Assembly (NCBI RefSeq): GCF_000981035.1
Contig: NZ_LAYJ01000112.1
Coordinates: forward strand, 246,520 to 310,519
From: Christensenella hongkongensis
GTDB lineage: Bacteria; Bacillota; Clostridia; Christensenellales; Christensenellaceae
Length of the DNA: 64,000 bases
Direction: 5' to 3'
The position numbers and the translations under genes are program-made. A model generated the notes under the pieces. It was not told where the DNA came from and ran no database searches. It saw only the letters and a program-made list of their open reading frames with translations. Shown piece after piece: positions 52,287 through 60,675 of the stretch (its first letter is position 1; each line of letters starts with the position of its first letter).

Positions 52287-52682
52287 ATGGAATCGAAAAA
52301 GAAAAACGAACTGTGCGGAGAAAAGCTGCCGGGAAGGATTATCACAAAAGTGGTCGGTAAGGATTCGCCGATTTTAAGCGAAAAAATGACGGTCGGCTTT
52401 GGAAAATACTGCGACGAGGCCGGCCCGATGCAGCCTCATAACCATGCGGAAGAAACGGTGTATATTGTAGACGCTAAAAACGGCTGGGTGCGCTACGGTG
52501 GAGAACCGGGCTGCCTTCTGCATAAAATGGAACTGGAAAAGGGGATGACGCTTCACTTTGATGAGCTGGAGTGGCATGTTTTCGAATATGGAGAAGGCGG
52601 GTTCGTTGAAATTATCTTCATTTATGGACAAACGGAAAATATCCGTCCGGAAGAGATTGAACAAAAGGAACGCATAAAGTAA
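52287..52682 (+). CDS. Cupin-domain protein
   Basis: 131 residues with one cupin barrel: motif 1 reads PHNHAEETVYIV (about 50-61) and motif 2 LEWHVFEYGEGG (about 93-104), giving two to three His and one Glu for a metal. Small cupins in sugar loci are isomerases, epimerases or sensors. Between the two sugar operons, with its own promoter. AAAAGGAG lies before ATG 52287. Confidence 0.8.
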   Translation: MESKKKNELCGEKLPGRIITKVVGKDSPILSEKMTVGFGKYCDEAGPMQPHNHAEETVYIVDAKNGWVRYGGEPGCLLHKMELEKGMTLHFDELEWHVFEYGEGGFVEIIFIYGQTENIRPEEIEQKERIK

Positions 52683-52726
52683 TCCAACTCTTTATAAAGG
52701 GCGATAAATGCGATAACAGAAACTAG

Positions 52727-52738
52727 TTTTACGTTTAA
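52727..52738. promoter_or_regulatory. weak operator copy before lacI
   Basis: TTTTACGTTTAA, 9 of 12 bases of the palindrome TTTAACGTTAAA, 20 bp upstream of the -35 of the regulator gene. Weak autoregulation is possible. Confidence 0.35.
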
Positions 52739-52757
52739 GTAAATTTTGCTTGTTTTG

Positions 52758-52786
52758 TTGACTTGCCCTCGATTCAATGATATGAT
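52758..52786 (+). promoter_or_regulatory. promoter of the LacI-type regulator gene
   Basis: TTGACT (52758-52763), 17-nt spacer, TATGAT (52781-52786). Confidence 0.7.
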
Positions 52787-52828
52787 TCAAGTAAGAAAAA
52801 GCAGAAAAAAGACATGGAGGAAGGAAAC

Positions 52829-53836
52829 TTGGCAGGAAAGAAGCCGGTTACGCTCAAAACAATAGGCGAGAAACTGAATATATCCGCAACTGCAGTGTCT
52901 AAAGCCCTGCGGGGAGACCGCAGCATCAGCGAGGAAACGACGCGGAAGGTGAAGAAGCTCGTTGAAGAGCTTAACTACAGGCCGAATTCCATCGCGAAAA
53001 GCCTGCGTACCAACGAGACAAAGACACTTGGCCTCGTCATTTCAGATTCTACGCTGTCATTGTTCGCGCCGGTGATCGAGGGCGTCGAAAAAGTGGCGTC
53101 TGAAAAGGGCTATAGCATTATCCTCGCCGACGCGCATTCCAACGTAGAGAAGGAAAAAGAAGCGGTGCGTACGCTTGTGAGCCACCGGATTGACGGCTTT
53201 ATGCTTGCAACCTCCATGCTGACAGGAGAAGAACACAAAAGTTTTCTCGATTCCTTTGGCATCCCTTATCTGTTTTTGCTCAGAAAATGCGAATACGAAT
53301 CGGGCAATTACGTAATCAACGATAATGTTTACGGCACCTGCCAGATGATCAATCATCTGATCAAAACCAACAGCAAACGGATCCACTTCATCAATATCGC
53401 AAAAAGCATCACCACCGCCGCAGAACGTGAGCGCGGCTACCGCGAGGCGCTTGAGGCGAACGGCATTGCGTTTGACAAGAGCATTGTTTATAACGTAAAC
53501 CCAAGCTTTGACGAGGGCTACCACCAGATGTCGCATATCCTTGACGCAGGCGAGCCTGTGGAAACCGTATTCTGTGGTTGCGATATGATCGCGGTCGGCG
53601 CTATGAACAGCATTATTGAAAAAGGCTACAGAATCCCTGAGGATATCCGCCTTGCTTCATACGACGATATTGAGTTTGCCAAATACCTGCGCGTACCGCT
53701 TACCACGGTGCGCCAGCCAAAGTACAGGATTGGCGAGCTTGGAGCGCAGATGCTGATCGAAATGATCACAAAGGATAAAGACCTTCATATCGATGTTGTT
53801 TTGAAGCCCGAACTGGTGCTTCGCGAGTCTACCTGA
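52829..53836 (+). CDS. LacI-family transcriptional regulator
   Basis: 335 residues. HTH and hinge: VTLKTIGEKLNISATAVSKALRGDRSISEETTRKV, NYRPNSIAKSLRTNETKTLGLV (about 7-60). The rest is a periplasmic-binding-type sensor domain with DGFMLATS and the VPLTTVRQP end. GGAGGAAGGAAAC fits TTG 52829 best; ATG 52814, five codons earlier, overlaps that site. It lies between two sugar operons that share a TTTAWCGWTAAA palindrome, typical in form of LacI-family operators, and is their likely repressor. The inducer is probably the imported compound or an early product. Confidence 0.9.
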   Translation: MAGKKPVTLKTIGEKLNISATAVSKALRGDRSISEETTRKVKKLVEELNYRPNSIAKSLRTNETKTLGLVISDSTLSLFAPVIEGVEKVASEKGYSIILADAHSNVEKEKEAVRTLVSHRIDGFMLATSMLTGEEHKSFLDSFGIPYLFLLRKCEYESGNYVINDNVYGTCQMINHLIKTNSKRIHFINIAKSITTAAERERGYREALEANGIAFDKSIVYNVNPSFDEGYHQMSHILDAGEPVETVFCGCDMIAVGAMNSIIEKGYRIPEDIRLASYDDIEFAKYLRVPLTTVRQPKYRIGELGAQMLIEMITKDKDLHIDVVLKPELVLREST

Positions 53837-53866
53837 TATTTTTTTCAATAAAAATCGTAAATTGTA

Positions 53867-53895
53867 TTGACTTTGTTTTCGTTTGGTATTAAAAT
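53867..53895 (+). promoter_or_regulatory. promoter of the hydrolase-to-FAH operon
   Basis: TTGACT (53867-53872), 17-nt spacer, TAAAAT (53890-53895), about 170 nt before the first gene. Confidence 0.7.
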
Positions 53896-53898
53896 TGA

Positions 53899-53910
53899 TT
53901 TATCGATAAA
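53899..53910. promoter_or_regulatory. LacI-type operator at the second operon promoter
   Basis: TTTATCGATAAA, a perfect palindrome three bases past the -10. Confidence 0.65.
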
Positions 53911-54020
53911 CTAAATTGATTCCGTTAAAGAAAATTAAAACTCCTGATTAAACTCCTGTAAGCCACATTTTAATGTAAAATTGTGAAAAAAGAGAAATTG
54001 ATTTTTTTTTAAACATTCAG

Positions 54021-54032
54021 TTTAACGATAAA
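54021..54032. promoter_or_regulatory. second LacI-type operator of the downstream operon
   Basis: TTTAACGATAAA, 122 bp from the first and identical to the site at 44671. The pair mirrors the pair at the ABC operon. Confidence 0.6.
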
Positions 54033-54061
54033 TTAAGCAAGTCTATAAAAAGGAGCAGCGT

Positions 54062-54826
54062 ATGAACAAATTTCAGTTTTTTGGATTTTCCACATTTTTG
54101 ATCACAGCGTCGGATGGCACTACGATTTTGATCGATCCGTACATCGACGATAACAGTACGGCGCCAATGAAAACAAAGGACCTGCCGAAGATAGACCTTA
54201 TCCTCGCCAGCCACGGTGCGTTCGACCATATGAAGGATACGGAAAAGATCGCCAAACGGGATGGCAGCAAAATTATTTGCGGCGGCGAAACCATGAATCT
54301 GCTCATCGACCAGGGAGTGGATCCAAAACAGATCACAAACAGCGTTTGGGGGCTTACCGTGCAGCAGTGCGGCATTAAGGTGCGTCCGGTGGTGAGTATG
54401 CACCGTTCCTCCGTACGGCTATCCGACGGTACGGCAATGGACGGATTTGCGCTTGGCTTTATCATCTATCTGCCGGATGGCACAAAGGTTTATAACGCGA
54501 GCGATACAGCGCTGTTTTCGGACATGAAACTGATTGGAGAGCTTCACCAGCCGCACGTTGGCCTGATGAATGTAACGATTGAAAACTGTTTTGATTTCCT
54601 GCCGGAGTTCCTCACGGGCGAAATGACGCCATACGAGGCGGCGCTGGCAAGCCAATGGCTGGGACTGGAATACGCGGTGGCCTGCCACTATACCAATAAG
54701 GACAACAGGGATGTAAAAGAATTTGAAGAACTTCTGAACCTGATGAAGGACAGGAATGGAAGTGGATCGCCTACGCCGGTGATTATGGATCCGGGTGAAA
54801 CCTTCACCTATTCGGCAAAGAAATAA
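54062..54826 (+). CDS. Metallo-beta-lactamase-fold hydrolase, UlaG-like, with altered metal motif
   Basis: 254 residues of the COG2220/UlaG type: FFGFSTFLIT start, D25 in LIDPYID. The HxHxDH motif reads H51-G-A53-F-D55-H56, so the second His is Ala; later ligands may be H in SMHRSS (about 120), D in NASDTALF (about 147) and H in ACHYTN (about 221). One metal could still bind. Relatives open lactones or keto-ring sugars (UlaG on ascorbate-6-P; a Thermotoga enzyme on keto-inositol). First gene of the second operon. Confidence 0.8.
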   Translation: MNKFQFFGFSTFLITASDGTTILIDPYIDDNSTAPMKTKDLPKIDLILASHGAFDHMKDTEKIAKRDGSKIICGGETMNLLIDQGVDPKQITNSVWGLTVQQCGIKVRPVVSMHRSSVRLSDGTAMDGFALGFIIYLPDGTKVYNASDTALFSDMKLIGELHQPHVGLMNVTIENCFDFLPEFLTGEMTPYEAALASQWLGLEYAVACHYTNKDNRDVKEFEELLNLMKDRNGSGSPTPVIMDPGETFTYSAKK

Positions 54827-54845
54827 ACGGAAAAGGAGCGGAATT

Positions 54846-55739
54846 ATGACACAGATAGGTTTTATCGGACTTGGAATTATGGGAAAACCAATGGCAAAAA
54901 ATCTCCTCAAAGCGGGCTATGGGCTTGCGGTGTACGACGTGGCGGAAAGCGCGGTGCAAGAGGTTGCAAAGTGCGGCGCCCGTGCAGCGGACTCCATCGC
55001 AGACGCGGTGAAGGATGCGCAGGTCGTGATTACGATGCTGCCCAATTCGCCACATGTCAAAACGGTCATGCTTTCGGAGGAAGGCGTGCTCGCGCATGCA
55101 AAGGAAGGAACGATTGTCGTAGATATGAGCTCCATTTCGCCGATTGCTTCCAAAGAGGTTGCGCAGGAATGCACAAAGAAGAAGATCGCATTTCTGGACG
55201 CGCCGGTGTCCGGCGGAGAACCGAAAGCAGTTGAAGGAACGCTTGCCATCATGGTGGGCGGCGATGCGGACGCGTTTGAAAAAGTCCATGATATCCTGCT
55301 TAAGATGGGAAGCTCAGCCGTGCTCGTAGGAGAGGTCGGAAGTGGAAACGTTACAAAGCTTGCAAACCAGATTATCGTTGCGCTCAATATCGCTGCGATG
55401 AGCGAGGCTATGGTGCTTGCGAAAAAAAGCGGCGTAGATCCGGAAAAGGTCTATCACGCAATCCGCGGCGGACTTGCCGGTTCCACGGTACTCGATGCAA
55501 AAATGCCCATGGTGCTTGACGGAAATTTCAATCCGGGGTTCCGTATCGAGCTGCACATCAAAGACCTGCAGAACGCGCTTGACTGTGCACATTCGGTCAA
55601 TTCTCCCATTCCGCTGACAGCGGAGGTTATGGAGATCATGCAGGGGCTCAGGGCAGCAGGAATGCAGGCAAACGACCACGATGCAATCATCCGCCATTAC
55701 GAAACGCTTGCGGGCGTGCAGGTAAGGCGGGAAGACTAA
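54846..55739 (+). CDS. Beta-hydroxyacid dehydrogenase, GarR (tartronate-semialdehyde reductase)-like
   Basis: 297 residues. Rossmann start IGFIGLGIMGKPMAKNL, substrate loop DAPVSGGEPKAVEGTLAIMVGG (about 118-139), and the catalytic Lys in GNVTKLANQI (about K170). The family interconverts 3-hydroxyacids and semialdehydes; the GarR branch makes glycerate from tartronate semialdehyde. A glycerate kinase in the same operon fits exactly this step. AAAAGGAG precedes ATG 54846. Confidence 0.87.
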   Translation: MTQIGFIGLGIMGKPMAKNLLKAGYGLAVYDVAESAVQEVAKCGARAADSIADAVKDAQVVITMLPNSPHVKTVMLSEEGVLAHAKEGTIVVDMSSISPIASKEVAQECTKKKIAFLDAPVSGGEPKAVEGTLAIMVGGDADAFEKVHDILLKMGSSAVLVGEVGSGNVTKLANQIIVALNIAAMSEAMVLAKKSGVDPEKVYHAIRGGLAGSTVLDAKMPMVLDGNFNPGFRIELHIKDLQNALDCAHSVNSPIPLTAEVMEIMQGLRAAGMQANDHDAIIRHYETLAGVQVRRED

Positions 55740-55761
55740 ATCAGAACAGAAGAGGTATGAG

Positions 55762-56811
55762 ATGATGGATAAGAAGACAAAAGACTTTGTAAAGAAGGCG
55801 CTTCCTGCTTTAACAGATTTGAAGGCGCCTGAAGGATTTTCACTGGAAGAACAGAAAAAGATGTTCCGTACCATGTGCCTGATTCGCGAATTTGATACGC
55901 AGGTACGCACTTTATGGATGAAAAATGAGATTTACGGGCTGGCGCATTCTTATGTAGGAGCGGAAGCGATTGCAGTGGGTGCGTGCGCGAACCTCAGCAA
56001 GGAAGATTTTATTACGTCCACGCACAGGGGGCATGGGCATACCATCGCAAAAGGCGGGGATGTACGCGCCATGATGGCGGAACTCCACGGGAAATACGAG
56101 GGGCTGAACCGCGGGAAAGGCGGCTCGATGCACATCGCGGACGTTGATATCGGAATGCTTGGCGCAACGGGAATCGTCGGGAGCGGAATGCCTATTGCAC
56201 TGGGCAGCGCGATTTCAGCCAACGTGCTTAAAAACGGACGCGTTACGATCTGCTTCCACGGAGATGGCGGAACCAACCAGGGCGTTTGGCATGAATCTCT
56301 CAATATGGCGGCGGCATGGAACCTGCCGGCAATTTTCCTGATCGAGAACAACCAGTATGCGATTGCAACAGAAATCGGCTGGGTTGCAAAGGAAACGGAT
56401 CTTTACAAACGCGCGGTCGGATATGGTATCGAAGGCGTCCAGATTGACGGATTTAACGTATTTGAGGTATATAAGGCGGTCAAAAAAGCTGTTGAAAAAG
56501 CAAAGAACGGCGGCGGCCCAACACTGATCGAAGCGCGTTTCATCCGCCTGCTGGGACATTTTGTGGCAGATGACCAGTGGTACCGCGACCTTGATGCGGC
56601 GCAGGTGTTCTGGGAATACGAGCCGGTAAAACGCATGAGGGAATACTTTATTGCGGAAGGCCTCCTTACGGAAAAACAGGTGGATGAGATACAGCAGTCT
56701 GCTATCGATGAAATTGCGGACGCAATCAATTACGCACAGAACGAATGCACCGAGCCGCCTGCGGATACGTTATATGACGATATCTATGCGGATGGCGAGA
56801 TCATCTACTAA
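55762..56811 (+). CDS. 2-oxoacid (acetoin-type) dehydrogenase E1 alpha subunit
   Basis: 349 residues. Binds thiamine diphosphate with E1 beta. The TPP motif is GDGGTNQGVWHESLNMAAAWNLPAIFLIENN (its GDG...NN core near residues 170-199); RGHGHTIAKGGD holds the phosphorylation-loop-like His. The size and the downstream order E1a-E1b-E2-E3 match the acetoin dehydrogenase (AcoABCL) layout, which also resembles short pyruvate dehydrogenases. The substrate may be a 2-oxoacid or acetoin-like product of this pathway. Confidence 0.9.
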   Translation: MMDKKTKDFVKKALPALTDLKAPEGFSLEEQKKMFRTMCLIREFDTQVRTLWMKNEIYGLAHSYVGAEAIAVGACANLSKEDFITSTHRGHGHTIAKGGDVRAMMAELHGKYEGLNRGKGGSMHIADVDIGMLGATGIVGSGMPIALGSAISANVLKNGRVTICFHGDGGTNQGVWHESLNMAAAWNLPAIFLIENNQYAIATEIGWVAKETDLYKRAVGYGIEGVQIDGFNVFEVYKAVKKAVEKAKNGGGPTLIEARFIRLLGHFVADDQWYRDLDAAQVFWEYEPVKRMREYFIAEGLLTEKQVDEIQQSAIDEIADAINYAQNECTEPPADTLYDDIYADGEIIY

Positions 56812-56833
56812 AGAGAGTTTGGAGGAAATAGAA

Positions 56834-57826
56834 ATGGCTGTTATAACTGTAAGACAGGCGCTCAACGAGGCCTTTAAGGAAGAAATGAAAATAGATCCCA
56901 CGATCATCATGATGGGATGCGATATCGGCGTTCGCGGCGGCCCGTTTGGCATTACGCTGGACCTGATGAACTTATATGGAAAAGATCGTGTGATCGATAC
57001 GCCGATCTCGGAACCTGCGTTTGTAGGCGCAGGCGTGGGAGCTGCGGCAACGGGCCTGCGCCCGGTGATCGAGGTGCTGTATTCCGACTGGATTACGCTC
57101 GGGATGGATCAGCTTGTGAATATGGCGGCAAAGATGCGTTATATGTTTGGCGGCAAAGTACATATGCCGCTCGTGATACGCGCGCCGTTTGGCGCAGGCG
57201 GCGGTATCGCCGCACAGCATTCCCAGTCCTTTGAGGCATGGTTTAACCATGTGCCGGGCTTTAAAGTAGTGGCCCCCATCGAGCCCTATGACGTTAAGGG
57301 AATTATGAAAACTGCGCTGCGCGACGATAATCCTGTCATATTCTTTGAACATAAGAGAAGCTATCAAATCAAGGGCGAGGTGCCTGAAGGCGACGAGGGC
57401 GAAACCTTTACGGTTCCGTTTGGCAAGGCAGCTATCAGGCGCGAGGGCAGCGACGTTACGATCGTCGCATATTCCATGATGGCGCGCAAGGCCAAAAAAG
57501 CGGCTGAGGAACTGGAAAAAGAGGGGATCTCCTGCGAGGTGATCGACCTTATTTCCCTGCTTCCGCTTGATTATGAAACAGTAATGAACTCCATTGCCAA
57601 AACAAACCGCGTGGTGGTTTGCCAGGAGGCAAACCTGCGCGGCGGACTTGCCGGGGATATTGTCTCTGAGATCATAGACCGCGGATTCGACCTTTTGGAT
57701 GCACCGCCGGTGCGCGTAGGCGCGCTTAATGTTCCCATGCCTTACAATAAAGGGCTTGAGGACCTGTGTATTCCAAATGAACAGAAAATTAAAGACGCCG
57801 TTTATACGGTTTTAAGCGACAAATAG
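56834..57826 (+). CDS. 2-oxoacid (acetoin-type) dehydrogenase E1 beta subunit
   Basis: 330 residues, transketolase-like. ITVRQALNEAFKEEMKIDP start, GVRGGPFGIT, DTPISEPAFVGAGVGAAATGLRPVIEVLYSDW (the conserved Glu that activates TPP is in ISEPAF, about E61), and the C-terminal VICQEA-like VVCQEANLRGG. GGAGG is just before ATG 56834. Works with the preceding gene as an alpha2-beta2 enzyme. Confidence 0.92.
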   Translation: MAVITVRQALNEAFKEEMKIDPTIIMMGCDIGVRGGPFGITLDLMNLYGKDRVIDTPISEPAFVGAGVGAAATGLRPVIEVLYSDWITLGMDQLVNMAAKMRYMFGGKVHMPLVIRAPFGAGGGIAAQHSQSFEAWFNHVPGFKVVAPIEPYDVKGIMKTALRDDNPVIFFEHKRSYQIKGEVPEGDEGETFTVPFGKAAIRREGSDVTIVAYSMMARKAKKAAEELEKEGISCEVIDLISLLPLDYETVMNSIAKTNRVVVCQEANLRGGLAGDIVSEIIDRGFDLLDAPPVRVGALNVPMPYNKGLEDLCIPNEQKIKDAVYTVLSDK

Positions 57827-57841
57827 TGAGAGGGTAGGATT

Positions 57842-59038
57842 ATGGCTAGAAAAATGGCTTTGCCTAAAATAGGCGTAAACATGACCGAAGCCGTGATTGC
57901 GAAATGGCTGGTGAAGGTCGGCGACAAGGTAGCCGACGGAGATGCGATCATCGAGGCGGAGACAGATAAATCAACGCAGGAAATCTATGCGACGGAATCC
58001 GGAATTGTCGCGCAGCTGCTCGTTTCCGAAGGGGAAACAGTGGAATGCAACAGCGACATCATGGTTCTGGTAGATGAAGGGGAAGAATACGATCCACAAA
58101 AAGAAGAAACACCGGTATTAAAGGAAGAGCCGGCGCAGGAAGAGACGGAAAAGGAAGCCCACACGCCGGTGGCTCCCGCACCCGCAAGGATTGGAAGCAG
58201 CGGCGCGCGCGTGCGCGTATCCCCGCTCGCAAAAAAAATCGCGCAGGAAAACGGAATCGATTTTCATATAATCCCTCCGTCGGTTCAGGGCGGGCGCATC
58301 GTGAAAAACGATGTGCTGCGGTTTTTAGAAAGCGGAGCGGCGTGCGCGCCTGCTGCGGGTGGGAACCTTGAAGTGATTCCAATGAGCCCAATCCGCAGGA
58401 CGATTGCCGCGAGAATGACGCAGAGCACGCTTGAAAAGCCTTGCGTCGGGCTTAATACTACGGCGGATGCAACCGCCCTTCTCCGCCTGCGGGCAAAATA
58501 CAAAGAAAAGGGCATTAAGATCAGCATGGATGCAATCCTTGCAAAAATTGCTGCAAAAGCCCTCCAAAAGCACCGCAATATCAATACGATATTGGAAGGG
58601 GATAACTTCCTTGTAAAACGCGATATTAACGTCGGTGTGGCAGTGGATACGGAAAAGGGCCTTATGGTTCCGGTCATTAAAAACGCGGACAAAAAAAGCC
58701 TGCTGGAGGTATCGGAAAACCTCGCGGGCATGGTGGAAGACGCGCAGCAGTCAAGGCTTGCCGCAGACGCAATGACGGGCGGAACATTTACGATTACAAA
58801 CCTTGGGATGTTTGGCGTCGAGGAATTTGCGCCCATCATCAATCCGCCGGAATGCTGCATTATGGGGATCGGCGCGCTTAAGAAAGTATTTGTGCCGGAC
58901 GAAAACGGGCAGCCAAAGCTCACGACGACGTTCCAGATGACGCTGGTGTTCGACCATCGGATAGTGGACGGCGCGCCCGCGGCAAAATTTCTGAGGGATT
59001 TCAGGGAATTTGTGGAAATGCCTGAATTGCTGATATAA
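57842..59038 (+). CDS. Dihydrolipoamide acyltransferase (E2)
   Basis: 398 residues. One lipoyl domain (about 1-77) with the modified K43 in AETDKSTQE, a Glu/Pro-rich linker, an E3-binding domain (about 120-160: VRVSPLAKKIAQENGID...GGRIVKNDV) and the catalytic core (about 175-398) with FDHRIVDG (about H372). It forms the core of the complex. Lipoylation must be done by genes outside the window. Confidence 0.93.
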   Translation: MARKMALPKIGVNMTEAVIAKWLVKVGDKVADGDAIIEAETDKSTQEIYATESGIVAQLLVSEGETVECNSDIMVLVDEGEEYDPQKEETPVLKEEPAQEETEKEAHTPVAPAPARIGSSGARVRVSPLAKKIAQENGIDFHIIPPSVQGGRIVKNDVLRFLESGAACAPAAGGNLEVIPMSPIRRTIAARMTQSTLEKPCVGLNTTADATALLRLRAKYKEKGIKISMDAILAKIAAKALQKHRNINTILEGDNFLVKRDINVGVAVDTEKGLMVPVIKNADKKSLLEVSENLAGMVEDAQQSRLAADAMTGGTFTITNLGMFGVEEFAPIINPPECCIMGIGALKKVFVPDENGQPKLTTTFQMTLVFDHRIVDGAPAAKFLRDFREFVEMPELLI

Positions 59039-59051
59039 TGGAGTGGGAAAA

Positions 59052-60437
59052 ATGACGAATTATGATGTAATTGTGATTGGCGGCGGCCCGGGCGGGTATG
59101 TGGCGGCAATTAAAGCCGCTCTCGCAGGGAAAAAGACGGCAGTCGTAGAAAAGGATAACCTTGGAGGAGTATGCCTCAACTGGGGCTGTATTCCCACAAA
59201 ATCCCTCCTGCGAAACGCGGAGCTTGTGCGGGATCTTGGCGAGGGGGAAAGATTCGGTTTTTCGGTTAAGGACGTCAGGGCGGATTACGGGAAGGCATAC
59301 GAACGCAGCAGGCAGGTAAGCGCAAGGCTTGTGAAGGGCATCGAATACCTGATGAAAAAAAATAAGATCACTGTTTATAAAGATACCGCGTCCTTTGCAG
59401 GGAAAAAAGAGCTTTTGCTTGAAAAGTCAAAGGAAAGGCTGACAGCAAAAAATATCATCATTGCGACGGGCAGCAAACCGTTTGCGCTGCCAATCCTCGA
59501 CTATGGAAAACCAAACGTGCTTGACTCCAAAAAGGCGCTGCAGCTTGAAAAAGCTCCGCAGAGCATTATGATTATTGGGGCGGGCGCCATCGGCATGGAG
59601 TTTGCGACCGTGTTCCGCTCCTACGGAGCCCGGGTACACATCGTAGAAATGCTGCCGCGCGTCCTGCCAAACGAGGATGCGGAGGTTTCCGCGCTGGTGG
59701 AAAAGGAATTTTGTAAACGGGGCTTTGACGTACACACGGGCACAAAGCTTGTAAGCGTCCAAAACGACGGAAAAACCGTGAAAGCGGAATTTGAAAAGGA
59801 CGGAAAAACGTTCCATATCGAGAGCGAAATGATACTTGCAGCGACCGGCGTGCGTCCGAATACGGAAGGCTTGAATCTCGAGCAGGCTGGTTTCAGGCTG
59901 GACAGACGCGGTTATCTCGAAATTGACGATGCAATGCGTACGAACGTTCCGGGCGTATACGCGATTGGAGACGTAACGGGTAAGCTTGCGCTCGCGCATA
60001 CTGCCAGCGCGCAGGGAATGCGCGCGGTGGAGGATATTTGCGGTAAGCATTCAGCTCCGCTCGATTACGACAGCATTCCCAAATGCACCTATGCGCTTCC
60101 TGAAGCGGCAAGCGCGGGGCTTACGGAAGAAAAAGCAAAGGAAAAAGGCTATGACGTAAAAACGGCGGTATTTCCACTGTCGGCCAACGGAAAAGCGATT
60201 TCCTATGGGGACGATACGGGCTTTGTAAAGCTTGTGTACGATCAAAAATACGGGCAGCTCCTGGGCGTGCATATGACGGGCATCCATGTGACGGAAATGG
60301 TTTGGGGAGCCGCCGCATACCTTCAAATGGAGATGACTGTAGAGGAGATGGCGCGCGTGGTGCATCCTCATCCAACGGTAAGCGAGGCCATTATGGAAGC
60401 CGCGCACATCGCGGACGGACAGCCGATCCACATCTGA
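59052..60437 (+). CDS. lpdA: Dihydrolipoyl dehydrogenase (E3)
   Basis: 461 residues, FAD flavoprotein. FAD motif VIGGGPGGYVAAIKAA (about 8-23), redox disulfide GGVCLNWGCIPTKS (C41, C46), NAD motif IGAGAIGMEFA (about 178), and the interface HPHPTVSE (about 440) with the catalytic His. No extra lipoyl domain at the N terminus. GGAG at 59040 sets ATG 59052; a GTG three codons earlier is less likely. Confidence 0.95.
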   Translation: MTNYDVIVIGGGPGGYVAAIKAALAGKKTAVVEKDNLGGVCLNWGCIPTKSLLRNAELVRDLGEGERFGFSVKDVRADYGKAYERSRQVSARLVKGIEYLMKKNKITVYKDTASFAGKKELLLEKSKERLTAKNIIIATGSKPFALPILDYGKPNVLDSKKALQLEKAPQSIMIIGAGAIGMEFATVFRSYGARVHIVEMLPRVLPNEDAEVSALVEKEFCKRGFDVHTGTKLVSVQNDGKTVKAEFEKDGKTFHIESEMILAATGVRPNTEGLNLEQAGFRLDRRGYLEIDDAMRTNVPGVYAIGDVTGKLALAHTASAQGMRAVEDICGKHSAPLDYDSIPKCTYALPEAASAGLTEEKAKEKGYDVKTAVFPLSANGKAISYGDDTGFVKLVYDQKYGQLLGVHMTGIHVTEMVWGAAAYLQMEMTVEEMARVVHPHPTVSEAIMEAAHIADGQPIHI

Positions 60438-60457
60438 TAAAAGAAACCTGATGATTG

Positions 60458-60485
60458 TGCCGCTGTCCGGATTAGGACAGCGGCA
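60458..60485 (+). other. intercistronic hairpin after lpdA
   Basis: TGCCGCTGTCC pairs with TGCCGCTGTCC's complement GGACAGCGGCA over a 6-nt loop; no T-run, so processing or stability rather than termination is likely. Confidence 0.55.
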
Positions 60486-60518
60486 TCACGCTATCTGAAT
60501 ACAAAAAGGAGATTTGAA

Positions 60519-60662
60519 ATGCTGAAAAGGAAACCGGAATGCAGCGACGTTTGCCCCATCTGCGGGCTCAAGCTGGCATTCGAGGAGGGCGTATGCTATT
60601 GCCCGGCGGAATACTGTGGATATAAATGCGATCAATGTAAAAAGGAACAAGAGGATCAATAA
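60519..60662 (+). CDS. 47-residue eight-cysteine protein (double zinc knuckle)
   Basis: A short gene with a strong site (AAAAGGAG) 8 nt before ATG 60519. The product has eight cysteines among 47 residues: C8, C12, C15, C26, C28, C33, C37 and C40, with CPICG and CDQC as knuckles, and a charged tail (KKEQEDQ). It probably binds two zinc ions or a metal cluster. No family is recognised. It sits between lpdA and an isomerase gene in the same operon, with 13 bases to the next gene. Confidence 0.7.
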   Translation: MLKRKPECSDVCPICGLKLAFEEGVCYCPAEYCGYKCDQCKKEQEDQ

Positions 60663-60675
60663 GGGAGGAAAACGT

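Noticed and set aside
52814-52828. ATG 52814 as the start of the LacI regulator
   Set aside because: It overlaps the GGAGGAAGGA ribosome site that is ideally spaced for TTG 52829, and the extra five codons are not typical of the family.
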